Translations under genes and position numbers: made by a program
Part shown: positions 14,074-22,714 of the stretch, piece after piece
Layout: every line of letters begins with the position of its first letter
Numbering within the stretch: position 1 is the stretch's first letter
DNA from: Candidatus Electrothrix gigas
Lineage (GTDB): Bacteria; Desulfobacterota; Desulfobulbia; Desulfobulbales; Desulfobulbaceae
Direction: 5' to 3'
DNA: 36,983 nucleotides
Assembly: GCA_022766165.1 (NCBI GenBank)
Contig: QYLO01000033.1
Coordinates: 1-36,983, forward strand
The notes under the pieces: generated by a model
What the model saw: the letters and a program-made list of their open reading frames with translations, nothing else
The model's database searches: none
What the model was told of the DNA's origin: nothing

Positions 14074-15363
14074 ATGACTGGATATAAAGCGTCGATTTTT
14101 TTTATGGCCTGCACTGCTGTAACCGCTGTATTTGCTCCTCAGCATATTGTTTTGGGCAATCCTAATCAGATAAATTCAGATTCGTCCTTTTGGGCCCTTC
14201 ATATTCCATTTGATTTGGAACCGTTTGAAGCAGTTGACGGAAGATCACTGGGTATGGGCAACGCCACTGTTGCTGTGGTGGATGATTCAGCAGCAACCCT
14301 CATCAATCCAGCAGGTTTGGCAACCATGCAACGTGTTGAGTTAACAGCTAACCTGCGATACTCTTCGTATGAAACAGATTATCGCGACAACTATGCAGAT
14401 TTTCCTGGACCACCGGATTTAGAGGAAATGAGAACCTTTGATAACGATATAACCGATTTTTCTTTTATTGGACTTACCTTGCCCATTATTCCAAGACAGA
14501 TAGTAACTTCGGTTTATTATAAAAATTCAAGCTTTGAAGCGGCTGATATGCAAGATGTTGGTCCGGTGCCAGTCTTTTTCACTCAACAGCAAATTATATC
14601 AAAAAAAGAAATTGATGATTATCAAAAGGATTCTTATGGCTTGGCCGGAGCGTTCAATTTCGAGGGTATCTTCTCTGTAGGTGCTTCGGTGAATTTGGAA
14701 AAATTGGATACCAGCATGTGTGAGCGATGGAACACTAATATTTTTAACAACAACAACATATTTGATGAGGGAATTGAATTTGAAAGTCGTGTGGAAGGCG
14801 ATGATACTGACGTTACGTTCGCTATAGGTGCATTGTATAAGCCCATGAAAGATATCTCCATAGGTGTCTCTTATCGTCAAGGGGCAAATTTCACCATTCC
14901 TAATATGAACACGGAAACATATTGCGATGCTTTCGGTGTATGCGATGAGATACGTACTGACGACAATGTAACTTTTGATATCCCTGATGTTTGGGGAATT
15001 GGTATTGCTTGGAAACCCCTTAACGGTTGGTTATTTTCTGCACAGATGGACATGGTTGAGTATTCCGTGCTTCAGGATGCCACCACTAAAGATATCACTA
15101 TGGATGAAACCATAGATGATGGAATGATTTTTCGCCTTGGCATAGAAAAAAGTTTTGATATCTCCAACTCCTCTCAGTATCAGTTACGAGCTGGTATATT
15201 TTCTGTTCCTGATCATGACGGCTTTCAGGCAATTGATTCTGATACAGTGTACTATACCTTGGGTGGCGGTGTGAGCATGAATGAACAGTTCAAGGTGAAT
15301 GTAGGCACAAGTTTTTCAGAGGATCTGGTGGATGCTGTTTTGTCGTTTTCCTATGCTTTTTAA
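14074..15363 (+). CDS. FadL/OmpP1-like outer-membrane beta-barrel protein
   Basis: With the ATG at 14074, preceded by GGAG seven bases upstream, this is 429 residues; a longer frame from 13996 would run through the terminator and has no such site. The signal peptide is MTGYKASIFFMACTAVTAVF. The mature N-terminus has GRSLGMGNATVAVVDDSAAT followed by LINPAGLA, the typical opening of FadL/OmpP1 and related PorV-like barrels. Alternating beta strands follow, and the chain ends SFSYAF, with the terminal aromatic residue used by the BAM machinery. FadL proteins import hydrophobic compounds; the substrate here is unknown. The dispersed hairpin repeat (copy B) and a bidirectional terminator follow. 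Confidence 0.85.
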   Translation: MTGYKASIFFMACTAVTAVFAPQHIVLGNPNQINSDSSFWALHIPFDLEPFEAVDGRSLGMGNATVAVVDDSAATLINPAGLATMQRVELTANLRYSSYETDYRDNYADFPGPPDLEEMRTFDNDITDFSFIGLTLPIIPRQIVTSVYYKNSSFEAADMQDVGPVPVFFTQQQIISKKEIDDYQKDSYGLAGAFNFEGIFSVGASVNLEKLDTSMCERWNTNIFNNNNIFDEGIEFESRVEGDDTDVTFAIGALYKPMKDISIGVSYRQGANFTIPNMNTETYCDAFGVCDEIRTDDNVTFDIPDVWGIGIAWKPLNGWLFSAQMDMVEYSVLQDATTKDITMDETIDDGMIFRLGIEKSFDISNSSQYQLRAGIFSVPDHDGFQAIDSDTVYYTLGGGVSMNEQFKVNVGTSFSEDLVDAVLSFSYAF

Positions 15364-15382
15364 AAACTCTCCCATCCTTGCT

Positions 15383-15405
15383 GCCCATCGTTAATAACGG
15401 TGGGC
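15383..15405 (+). terminator. Strong hairpin after the FadL-like gene
   Basis: GCCCATCGTT (15383-15392) pairs with AACGGTGGGC (15396-15405) with one G-T wobble around an AAT loop, 20 bases after the stop. There is no T-run, so it may protect the transcript end or act with the later terminator. Confidence 0.4.
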
Positions 15406-15406
15406 C

Positions 15407-15510
15407 ATTATCAATCGCCCCTCCAAAGGACTCCAGGGCAGGGATATTCGGAAAAGAGCGTCCCGGAGGGACTGCCGAAAATAGCCAGGTGTTTCAACAC
15501 CGGGTACAAA
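15407..15510 (+). repeat. Dispersed hairpin repeat, copy B
   Basis: Second copy of the element at 5558-5649, in the opposite orientation in the window. It shares ATTATC at its left edge, the GGGAYATTCGG block, a GTCCC/GGGAC hairpin (here CGTCCCGGAGGGAC) and the final GGTGTTTCAACACC hairpin before CGGGTAC. It lies directly after the outer-membrane gene and next to a terminator. The common position behind genes suggests a REP-like or transcript-end element, or a transposition preference. Confidence 0.7.
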
Positions 15511-15547
15511 AAAAAGCGGGAGCATAGTAAATTATGCCCCCGCTTTT
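15511..15547. terminator. Bidirectional rho-independent terminator
   Basis: AAAAAGCGGGAGCATA is followed after six bases by TATGCCCCCGCTTTTT, a stem of about 16 bp with one mismatch, with A-run and T-run on both sides. It separates the convergent FadL-like gene and the Cys-rich peptidoglycan-binding gene and should terminate both. Confidence 0.85.
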
Positions 15548-15576
15548 TGTTAAGTTAAACTACGTTATGTTACGTT

Positions 15577-16809
15577 TTACTCTCGAACACCTAATGCTTG
15601 AACAGTCTCTTGGGTCAGCGTACCACCCTGAGCAAGTCCTCGTTGCTGCTGGAAGGACAGGATAGCTTGTCTTGTCTGATCTCCTAACAGGCCGTCAATC
15701 GGACCAGGATCAAAACCTTCCTCTTCCAACGCCATCTGGACTTTTCTGATAAACTGTCCTTGGTTATCATAGTTACAGAACTGCTCTTTACGCCATTCGA
15801 GGAACGGCTCACAAACCTGAACCTTCTCGGCAACGCATTCTCTGGTTGTTTCACCCGGAGTACAGATTTCTCTGAAGTCTGGTACAGAACAACTCACAGT
15901 ATCTATGACAGGATCAACAGGAATTTTCTGTACCTTGCCTGCGCTACACACCTCGACAATCACGGGAACTTTTTCATACACAGGGGCTGTTGTCACCTCA
16001 ACCTGACGAGTCTCGCAGGCTACACTGGCCGGAGGAAGTTGCGGCTTCATACATCGCTCCACTTCATACGAACAGGTTGCGTATTGTTTCCTGTGACCAA
16101 AGGAACACTGCTGGTTTTTTCCCTGACATGTATAACTGGTAATCCAATCATATTCAGCTTCTTCTGTCTCTCGACAGACATCAGCACAGTTTAAGCAGGA
16201 GGAATCTTTTCTGAACAGATGATCCCATTCTGATTTAACCCGAACCTTTACTCTTGTTTTTCCTTCCTTGGCAGGCTTGCCAAACGGTTCATCGTACTCG
16301 ACCCTCATCGTATCGGTTACGGTGTCGTATACAGCAGGGACCTCCTGCTCTTCACAGGTAGTGTAGGTTATGGTTTCTGTCTGCGGCGGCGTAACAAGTC
16401 TATACGTCCAACCAACCCGTTTTTCCTTACAATTAACAGGTCTTCTCAGACCGTAACATTTTTCCCGAACGGTTTTATTAACAGTTTTCGTTATAACACC
16501 GTCCTGCTCAACACGAGGTGTAGGACAGGAGGTACCTGTTTCTACGCTGTTACAAATCGTTTTAAACTGTCCAGGATGAATACACTGCGACCAACATTCG
16601 CCTGGTCCAATTTTCGGAAAACATCCCTCAACAGGACATTCTGCCTGTTCGCACACTGGCGGCGGTGTGGTTGGCTGACTGCATTCACCATTTGCTCCTG
16701 GCGGAAGACAGGTGTCGCACGATTGCTGTTGTTGAGCATAGACAGAACCGGTGGTAAAACCGATCAGTGCCAAAAGAATGCTCCCAACTACCAATTTTCT
16801 TTTTTTCAT
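15577..16809 (-). CDS. Secreted Cys-rich protein with C-terminal peptidoglycan-binding domain
   Basis: A 410-residue protein from the ATG at 16809, which has GGAGAG eight bases upstream; a GTG at 16827 would place that site inside the gene. The signal peptide is MKKRKLVVGSILLALIGFTT, cleaved near SVYAQ. Residues 30-340 hold about 30 cysteines with repeated Val/Thr-rich strands such as RQVEVTTAPVYEKVPVIVEV, a heavily disulfide-bonded domain I do not recognise. The last 65 residues are a PG_binding_1 domain (VQMALEEEGFDPGPIDGLLG, then TRQAILSFQQQRGL), which binds the cell wall. It is probably periplasmic or surface-attached through peptidoglycan. A 7-bp inverted repeat sits just upstream. Function of the Cys-rich part unknown. 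Confidence 0.85.
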   Translation of the reverse strand: MKKRKLVVGSILLALIGFTTGSVYAQQQQSCDTCLPPGANGECSQPTTPPPVCEQAECPVEGCFPKIGPGECWSQCIHPGQFKTICNSVETGTSCPTPRVEQDGVITKTVNKTVREKCYGLRRPVNCKEKRVGWTYRLVTPPQTETITYTTCEEQEVPAVYDTVTDTMRVEYDEPFGKPAKEGKTRVKVRVKSEWDHLFRKDSSCLNCADVCRETEEAEYDWITSYTCQGKNQQCSFGHRKQYATCSYEVERCMKPQLPPASVACETRQVEVTTAPVYEKVPVIVEVCSAGKVQKIPVDPVIDTVSCSVPDFREICTPGETTRECVAEKVQVCEPFLEWRKEQFCNYDNQGQFIRKVQMALEEEGFDPGPIDGLLGDQTRQAILSFQQQRGLAQGGTLTQETVQALGVRE

Positions 16810-17149
16810 TTCACTCTCCTTTTTCACAGAGTGTCCAGTTTACCTAGTCTGGACAAAAGAATGGAAGAGTAACAAAATAGAGAATAAATATTCTTATCTT
16901 GGCACCCTTCACATTCACCTTATTTTGTTAATTAATACCAAAAAATATAATGAAAAGCAAGTAAGCAGGTTACCAAAAATACGATTTTTTGTAGAATCCT
17001 CTGAAAAAATTTCAGCCTGCGCTTCGTAGAGCAGGATATTTTTTATAGATATATCTATGGATATACCCTTCCTTGCCTGTTGAGCTACCTACTTTTCATT
17101 CTGTCTGAAAATATTCCTCTTCCTTTTTCCCTCCCTCTTCCTCATTTTT
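16810..17149. other. Intergenic region with upstream hairpin
   Basis: 340 bases, very A+T-rich and without a recognisable gene. It should carry the promoter of the Cys-rich gene (minus strand) and the transcript end of the cyclic-nucleotide-binding gene. TGTCCAG (16832-16838) and CTGGACA (16849-16855) form a perfect inverted repeat 23 bases upstream of the start, an operator or leader hairpin. ATAGATATATCTAT (17046-17059) is a perfect palindrome. A promoter could not be placed with confidence. Confidence 0.4.
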
Positions 17150-18265
17150 CTATTTATCTAACTCATCGTCTAACTCGTCATCTAACTCATCCATATGCTG
17201 AAGCCCTTCCATTAACAGCTTCATAAAATAACCAATTTCAGGGACATCAAAGTCCTCAGAAGGCAGCCCTGGATTAAACTTAAAACGTCCTTTTTTTTCT
17301 CGTAATATCTTAAAAAAAGCATGTTTTCCCTTGAAGCCAGCATAGGACGCCTTGATAAGAGCACCTTGGCGCATGGAAAAGCGTGCCGTCCCATGAGGTA
17401 CTTCCGTGATCGTCAGGATACCGGTTTTTGCGTTGGCATGGAGGGTTTGAAAAAGGGCCTCTGGAGGGATTTCCTCCAACTTGCCAATCATTCCTGAAGC
17501 ATATTCATCAGAACGAATTTGATTTGACCGAGCAAGTCGTTTGGCAAGCAACCGATTAAAATACCTATGCAAGGATGGGTATTTATCCATGATAAACTGA
17601 AAATGCTCCCGATGGATGCTCAGTATCTGCACAGCTTGGGATGCCTGAATCGTTGATCCAACTTCCTGATCACAGATAAGACTCATCTCGCCAAAGACCT
17701 CACCCTCTTCAAGAGGAGAAATAGAAATGCCGGTTTCATTGAGTACATTGACTTGCCCATTCACCACAATATAAAGATTTTCTCCTGGGTCGCCCTTGCG
17801 TAAAACAATCTCATCCTTTTTATACTCCTGTAGCTCGGCACTTTGCAAGATCTCTGACAAGTTTTTAGGACTGATATTACGAAAAAATGGAAATTTACTG
17901 ATTCTGTTCAGTATTGGGGCAAGATCCTTGTGTTGTTTTCTCAGGTCATCATGTTCTAAGGTCAACGGATGTGTAGTGGAGTGTTCAAGACGAATCGTTC
18001 CCACGCAGCCTGAACAGGATATAAGACAGTCTGGAATTTGATCGGCTCGCTCGTATTTAATGAGAATTTTAACCAAATCGCCATAGAGTATTTCGCAATT
18101 ATCTCTGCTCTGATTTGAGTATACAGCTGTCGTACAGACAAAAGAACTGTCGCCGGCAGTCTCCATCATGATAGCTACCCCAGAGACGGTAAATGCATCT
18201 CCATACTGATACTTTGGGCAGTCATTTGTCTCGCATACCCGAAAGACTACTCTTGGAAGTCCCAT
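17150..18265 (-). CDS. Cyclic-nucleotide-binding domain / DUF4388 regulator
   Basis: A 371-residue cytoplasmic protein in three parts. Residues 1-110 form a Cys-containing N-terminal domain (VCETNDCPKYQYGD; DCLISCSGCVG) that could hold a metal. Residues about 125-240 are a cNMP-binding domain: FFRNISPKNLSEIL, the phosphate-cassette-like GEVFGEMSLICDQEVGSTIQ, and IVVNGQVNVL. Residues about 265-345 resemble DUF4388 (PATAN): GKLEEIPPEALFQTL, TGILTITE, GALIKASYAGFKGKHAFFKI. The tail is acidic and repetitive (DELDDELDDELDK). There is no DNA-binding domain, so it is probably a signalling adaptor and not a CRP transcription factor. The cassette lacks the Arg of classic cAMP binders (Val where R is expected before the conserved Ala/Ser), so the ligand is uncertain. 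Two 10-base direct repeats lie just upstream. Confidence 0.8.
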   Translation of the reverse strand: MGLPRVVFRVCETNDCPKYQYGDAFTVSGVAIMMETAGDSSFVCTTAVYSNQSRDNCEILYGDLVKILIKYERADQIPDCLISCSGCVGTIRLEHSTTHPLTLEHDDLRKQHKDLAPILNRISKFPFFRNISPKNLSEILQSAELQEYKKDEIVLRKGDPGENLYIVVNGQVNVLNETGISISPLEEGEVFGEMSLICDQEVGSTIQASQAVQILSIHREHFQFIMDKYPSLHRYFNRLLAKRLARSNQIRSDEYASGMIGKLEEIPPEALFQTLHANAKTGILTITEVPHGTARFSMRQGALIKASYAGFKGKHAFFKILREKKGRFKFNPGLPSEDFDVPEIGYFMKLLMEGLQHMDELDDELDDELDK

Positions 18266-18269
18266 TCTT

Positions 18270-18294
18270 GTTACGTATTTTCTCGTTACGTATT
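18270..18294 (-). promoter_or_regulatory. Paired direct repeats upstream of the cNMP-domain gene
   Basis: GTTACGTATT occurs at 18270-18279 and again at 18285-18294, 15 bases apart, starting five bases before the gene's ATG. Closely spaced direct repeats at this place could be an operator or a small tandem duplication of the leader. No regulator can be named. Confidence 0.3.
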
Positions 18295-18618
18295 GTGTAG
18301 AACTGATTCCCTCCTTTAAGGGAGAGCGTATCGTTACTTTTTAATCTATTATGACAATAAAAAAAAAGAATGCGCAATCTATTTCCCACGATCCTTTTTT
18401 ATATAGACGTCTATCCCAGCCCTTAGATTGAGATAACAAAATATGTCATCTTCCCTACATCTTTCCTAGAAAGGGATGAAGTATATTATAACATTTTGCA
18501 CAGCAGAAACACAGAGTAAATATATTGCCCTACAACCTCTCATAAAAAACTAAAACTACAATTAATAATTTTCAGAACGACGCAAACATAGGATAGCAGG
18601 TACTTTATGGGAAATGCA

Positions 18619-18746
18619 TCATGAAAATGCGCTTATTTCGGAGGGAAACAGGTGTATAGAGGTGTATAGCAGATTCTAGGCCGGGAAGTCCAGAACACCC
18701 GGGAGATAGTGAAGAGGAAACAGAGCATTTTCATGAGCTGTTTCCT
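18619..18746. ncRNA. Candidate structured element with possible pseudoknot
   Basis: AGGAAACAG (18715-18723) and CTGTTTCCT (18738-18746) form a perfect 9-bp hairpin. Its 14-base loop contains GCATTTTCATGA (18725-18736), which is exactly complementary to TCATGAAAATGC at 18619-18630. The loop could therefore pair with the upstream segment as a pseudoknot or alternate fold. Between them, AGGTGTATAG is repeated in tandem (18650-18669) and GGAAACAG recurs. This much exact pairing in 130 bases is unlikely to be chance, but strand, promoter and family are unknown; a decayed mobile element is the alternative. Confidence 0.35.
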
Positions 18747-18825
18747 ACTGTCTCAAGAGGAATAGCAAGTGAGGAACAGCAAGTTGCCTCCTCTTGGAAC
18801 TTGGAACCTCTTGGAAATTTTTCTT

Positions 18826-19944
18826 TCACCCTCCCAGCGCAATCCATAGCACATAGATTATATAAAGTGCTATCAGAATGCCACCTTCAATTCGACTGAG
18901 AGTGCGTTGAGTATAGAGAAAGATAAACAGGATAAAGACTGTTCCAAGCAGTACGAGGGTAGAGTTGAGCAGATCAGCTATGCCAACTTCCACAAAAACG
19001 GAACCACCATTCATCATCCCGATGCCCATAGCAAGAAGCCAAGGCAGTCCCAGGCCAATCAGAATATCAAAGATATTAGAGCCTACAGCATTGGCTACAG
19101 CCATATCGCCTCTTCCCTGGCGGGCAACAATCATAGAGGAAATCATATCCGGGGCAGAGGTACCAGCAGCGAGCAGAGTGAGGGCAACAATAACCGGGGG
19201 GATGTTGGTGGCATCGCCAAAGACAATAACGCTTTTTACCAGAATCCAGCTCAGGCCAACAATAACGGCAATGGAGACAAGGAAAACCCGTAAATAGGAT
19301 TGCTCAACTTTGCCTGCAAAAAAGCCCAACATTTGAGCTGTCCAATGATTGAGAGTAGCCAAGATGGAACGCTGTTTATCCTCAGTACTTTTTGCACTGT
19401 TTGCACTGTTTCCGTTGAGGGGCGAAGATGGCTGCTCCTCTGTACCAACCTCACCAGTCTCTTCAGGAAACCAGGCATTCCACTTATAGAGGATGATCAG
19501 ATAACCAACATAGACAAGAAGAAATGAGAAGGCTTCAAGCGGATAGATCTTGCCGTCAAAAAAGGTGATAAGCAGTAAGCCAATAGAAAGCACATAGAAC
19601 AGACAGTCTCGGATGACCACAGAAAGGGTAATTTTTGCTGGTCGGACAAGGGCGGATGCCCCAGTAATTACGAGAATATTAAAAACCGCAGAACCAACAA
19701 TGGTACCAATGCCCACGTCGCTATGTTCTCCATTGCCCTGAAAGAGGGCGGTCAGGGCAATGGCCAGCTCTGGGGCAGATGATCCCACAGCCATGAGCGA
19801 GGCTCCGGCCACATTATGCGGCAGATTCAAGAGGTGGGAAATGTAGTCCAAACTGGGAACAAAGTACTCGTCAGTCATAATCGCCAGAATGTAAATGGCA
19901 ATCAGCATGATCAGGAGGCTAAGAGTGGCAGCAGTGATATCCAT
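18826..19944 (-). CDS. Calcium/sodium antiporter (CaCA family, YrbG-like)
   Basis: From the ATG at 19944 this is 372 residues with ten or eleven hydrophobic segments in two homologous halves. Each half has the CaCA alpha-repeat: LMAVGSSAPELAIALTALFQ with GSAVFNILVITG in the first, and LLAAGTSAPDMISSMIVARQ with AVGSNIFDILIGLGLPWLL in the second. The repeat glutamate and aspartate bind the cation. The loop between halves is short and acidic. The family exchanges Ca2+ (or K+/Na+) across the inner membrane. A TTG at 19974 is also in frame and nearer a possible AGAGG, so the exact start is open. Preceded by a strong 9-bp hairpin at 20013-20040. Confidence 0.9.
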   Translation of the reverse strand: MDITAATLSLLIMLIAIYILAIMTDEYFVPSLDYISHLLNLPHNVAGASLMAVGSSAPELAIALTALFQGNGEHSDVGIGTIVGSAVFNILVITGASALVRPAKITLSVVIRDCLFYVLSIGLLLITFFDGKIYPLEAFSFLLVYVGYLIILYKWNAWFPEETGEVGTEEQPSSPLNGNSANSAKSTEDKQRSILATLNHWTAQMLGFFAGKVEQSYLRVFLVSIAVIVGLSWILVKSVIVFGDATNIPPVIVALTLLAAGTSAPDMISSMIVARQGRGDMAVANAVGSNIFDILIGLGLPWLLAMGIGMMNGGSVFVEVGIADLLNSTLVLLGTVFILFIFLYTQRTLSRIEGGILIALYIIYVLWIALGG

Positions 19945-20012
19945 AATTTTTTTGTGAATTGACCCTCTGAGCAATCAACATCTCAGAAGAGGGAAACGTA
20001 TTGTTTAGATTC

Positions 20013-20040
20013 TGCCCCACTGAATGAGGCAAGTGGGGCA
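20013..20040. terminator. Strong hairpin between NYN and antiporter genes
   Basis: TGCCCCACT (20013-20021) and AGTGGGGCA (20032-20040) form a perfect G+C-rich 9-bp stem with a ten-base loop. There is no T-run on the minus strand. It stands 39 bases after the NYN gene and about 70 before the antiporter start, so it could end one transcript or form the leader of the next. A weaker A+T hairpin, CTTATAA/TTATAAG, lies at 20057-20072. Confidence 0.45.
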
Positions 20041-20079
20041 ATGAGCAATAAATAGCCTTATAAAATTATAAGATAATAC

Positions 20080-20856
20080 TTACGGCTCTTTGACCAGTCG
20101 AATATCCCATGCCTCGGAACGCCCCTCACCAGAAGGATTTTCAACAATCCTAAATTCAAAAATGCGGGTAGTATCCTGAAAATAATAATCTCCCTCCAAA
20201 GTGGACTTGGAGAGGTGAAAAAAGACTGTTTCTGAGATGAGCTGTTTATTTTTCATGCGAAAGAAACGAAAAAAACCAAAACCTCTGTCAGCGTTGAAGT
20301 TTGCCACAGTGCCTCGCTGCCACTCTCCTTCGCCGATGACATTTTCTTCTTGGATCGGCAGTAACCCTGGGATAAGAAAACCAGAAAGATAGGAATCTGC
20401 TACTTCCCGCAGTTCGCGACTGACATTGTGAAACCCGATGACATCTACCCGGCAGCCCATATTTTGTACTGCTGTCACCAGACGAATAAAATCACCGTCT
20501 CCGGTAAGCAGGATAATTCGGTCTAAGTTACGGGCCTGCAACAGGGCATCAATAGCCAGGTCCATATCTGCATTGGCCTTTGTGGTGACATTGCCATCTT
20601 CATCCTCATAGCGACGTACATATTTTTTAATGACCTTAAATCCGCATTGCCGAAGAATATCGTGATAATAGTAGACTTTTTGTCGATATTCAGCATCCCG
20701 GCTGGTGCGTTCTCGATCTTCAGCAAGATAGCAGTTGGCACGTAACAGGGTGGAAGGGGCTGTGTTGGCAAGATCAACAAGGACATCATAGCGCATGCCA
20801 TAGCCACCGCTCATTTTTATATTTTCAGCGTCTACGTAAATTCCTGTTTTAAGCAT
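20080..20856 (-). CDS. NYN-domain (LabA/DUF88) nuclease fused to a cold-shock-like domain
   Basis: A 258-residue protein. Residues 1-165 form a PIN-like NYN domain: the first acidic residue in IYVDAENI (Asp9), DMDLAIDAL (Asp97 and Asp99) and LTGDGDFIRLV (Asp120 and Asp122) build the metal site of these RNases. Residues about 178-256 look like a cold-shock/S1-type OB fold with RGTVANFNADRGFGFFRF and ETVFFHLSK, matching the RNA-binding RNP1 and RNP2 strands. The combination suggests a single-strand RNA nuclease or processing factor in the cytoplasm. Family known; RNA target unknown. It is monocistronic by position, with an 11-bp tandem repeat and a possible promoter upstream (20908-20929). Confidence 0.85.
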   Translation of the reverse strand: MLKTGIYVDAENIKMSGGYGMRYDVLVDLANTAPSTLLRANCYLAEDRERTSRDAEYRQKVYYYHDILRQCGFKVIKKYVRRYEDEDGNVTTKANADMDLAIDALLQARNLDRIILLTGDGDFIRLVTAVQNMGCRVDVIGFHNVSRELREVADSYLSGFLIPGLLPIQEENVIGEGEWQRGTVANFNADRGFGFFRFFRMKNKQLISETVFFHLSKSTLEGDYYFQDTTRIFEFRIVENPSGEGRSEAWDIRLVKEP

Positions 20857-20907
20857 AAATAATATTGTTAGATAAAAAGTTTCGTTATTTTAGATTGCAA
20901 AATGACA

Positions 20908-20929
20908 GTTACATCAAAGTTACATCAAA
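20908..20929 (-). promoter_or_regulatory. Tandem 11-bp repeat upstream of the NYN gene
   Basis: GTTACATCAAA occurs twice without spacing (20908-20918 and 20919-20929), about 55 bases before the NYN start. On the minus strand each copy supplies TTGATG; the downstream copy is followed after 17 bases by TCTAAA, a possible -35/-10 pair. One copy per DNA turn also suits an operator. The rest of the 260-base gap to guaA shows nothing clear. Confidence 0.35.
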
Positions 20930-21116
20930 GAATGATTTTTTTTCTTTTGCTATAGTAGCACATAACAGCAGTTCTGTTGTTGAAAAATGCCCCTCCCTGC
21001 AAGATTCCTGAACGTTGGCTAAAATGAGAGAAAGGCATCCTTACAAAAGGTAATCTGAGGGGGAAGGGATCGTTGGTACAGTCAGTACGAATACTATAAA
21101 GAGTTACTCCCGCTTA

Positions 21117-22670
21117 CTACTCCCATTCAATAGTGGAAGGCGGTTTCGAGGAAATATCATAAACAACCCGATTGACTCCACGAACTTCATTGATAATACG
21201 GGTGGAAATACGGCCCAAAATATCATAGGGTAGCTGCGACCAGTCAGCGGTCATGGCATCACGGCTGTCCACTGAACGGATGGCAATAACATGCTCGTAT
21301 GTTCGACCATCTCCCATCACCCCAACGGTCTGAATCGGCAAGAGGACGGCAAAGGACTGCCACACCTTGCGGTACCAGCCTGAGCTTTTCATTTCCTCCA
21401 ACACAATCACATCAGCCTGGCGGAGAATTTCTAAACGTTCTTTATCCACAGCACCCATAATACGGATTCCCAGACCTGGTCCAGGAAAGGGCTGCCGATA
21501 AATAGCCTCTTGAGGCAGACCCAATTCCAGACCCAGTTCACGAACCTCATCCTTAAAAAGTTCTCTGAGTGGTTCAATCAGTTTGAGTTGCATTCGCTCA
21601 GGCAGGCCACCCACATTATGATGGGATTTGATAGGGGCCTTGCCGCGGAAAACAACAGATTCAATAACATCAGGATACAGAGTACCTTGGGCTAGATATT
21701 TCACCTTGCCAAGTTTCTTTGCCTCCTGCTCAAAGATCTCAATAAAGCCGTAGCCGATCCGCTTGCGTTTTTCTTCTGGGTCAGCAATGCCTTCTAAGCG
21801 TTCTAGGAAGTAGGACTCAGCATGAATATCAATGACTTTGAGATCGGTCTTTTCCCGAAAAAAGCGAAGAATGGTGTCGCTCTCATTGATTCGCATCAAA
21901 CCGTTATTGACGTAAATACAGGTGAGCTGGCTGCCAATGGCCCTGTGGACCATAGCCGCAACCACAGTGGAGTCAACCCCGCCAGAAAGCGCACAGATAA
22001 CCTGATCATCACCCACGCTTGCTTTGATCTCCGCCACAGTGGACTCAATAAAGGAGTGCATGGTCCAGCTGGCTGCACAGCCGCAGATCCCAAAGACAAA
22101 GTTGCGCAACACATCAGTTCCGATTAGGGTATGGGCCACCTCTGGATGAAACTGGACAGCTACAAAGGGTTTTTCTGTATGGCGCAGAGCCGCAAAAGGA
22201 GAGTGTTCACTGCCAGCAGATGCTGTAAAACCGGGTGCTGCCTCTTCCACCCGATCACCATGACTCATCCAGACCTGATGGGTGGCTGGCGCAGGCTCCA
22301 TACCGGCAAAGAGGCCAGCCGTATACTCTATCATCAAGGCTGCCTTGCCAAATTCTCGTTTATCAGCCTTTTCAACCCGCCCGCCCAACTGCTGCATCAT
22401 AAGCTGGGCTCCATAGCAAATCCCTAAAACAGGTACTCCGAGGTCAAAGACTCCAGGATCGGAGATTGGAGCATCCTCATCATACACAGAAGCTGGACCG
22501 CCAGAAAGAATAATTCCAGCAGGCTGCATGGCCTTGAGTTTCTCCAAAGGCAGGGTGTAAGGATGTATTTCAGAATAGACTTTTTGCTCACGAATACGAC
22601 GGGCAATGAGCTGGGTGGTCTGCGAGCCAAAATCCAGAATAATTATCTTATCGTTTTTTTTATTATGCAT
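21117..22670 (-). CDS. guaA: GMP synthase (glutamine-hydrolysing)
   Basis: A 517-residue, full-length two-domain enzyme converting XMP to GMP with ATP and glutamine. The N-terminal class I amidotransferase has [11 protein letters not shown], the nucleophile in GICYGAQ (Cys about 85) and the FHPEVAHT His-Glu pair. The ATP-pyrophosphatase domain starts with the P-loop [13 protein letters not shown]. The C-terminal dimerisation domain has [13 protein letters not shown] and ends [10 protein letters not shown], as in all GuaA. The ATG at 22670 gives the typical [12 protein letters not shown] beginning; a TTG at 22697 would add nine residues. It lies 44 bases after guaB, so guaB-guaA is one operon. 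No terminator with a T-run is visible after it. Confidence 0.97.
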   Translation of the reverse strand: MHNKKNDKIIILDFGSQTTQLIARRIREQKVYSEIHPYTLPLEKLKAMQPAGIILSGGPASVYDEDAPISDPGVFDLGVPVLGICYGAQLMMQQLGGRVEKADKREFGKAALMIEYTAGLFAGMEPAPATHQVWMSHGDRVEEAAPGFTASAGSEHSPFAALRHTEKPFVAVQFHPEVAHTLIGTDVLRNFVFGICGCAASWTMHSFIESTVAEIKASVGDDQVICALSGGVDSTVVAAMVHRAIGSQLTCIYVNNGLMRINESDTILRFFREKTDLKVIDIHAESYFLERLEGIADPEEKRKRIGYGFIEIFEQEAKKLGKVKYLAQGTLYPDVIESVVFRGKAPIKSHHNVGGLPERMQLKLIEPLRELFKDEVRELGLELGLPQEAIYRQPFPGPGLGIRIMGAVDKERLEILRQADVIVLEEMKSSGWYRKVWQSFAVLLPIQTVGVMGDGRTYEHVIAIRSVDSRDAMTADWSQLPYDILGRISTRIINEVRGVNRVVYDISSKPPSTIEWE

Positions 22671-22714
22671 AGCAGTGCTATTTTTGAATGAATCCAACCT
22701 CGTAGCTTGTACTG

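Larger units (their letters stand above)
18266..18825. other. 560-base intergenic region with repeats and hairpins
   Basis: No credible gene was found; the longest frames are short and lack ribosome-binding sites. The left end carries paired direct repeats at 18270-18294, upstream of the cNMP-domain gene. The right part (18619-18746) carries several overlapping inverted repeats, listed separately. The DNA between is A+T-rich. It is longer than expected between two minus-strand genes and may hold a small RNA or a decayed mobile element. Confidence 0.4.

Noticed and set aside
20857..21116. Guanine or other riboswitch near guaA
   Set aside because: The region is downstream of guaA, not in its leader, and shows no conserved riboswitch core.
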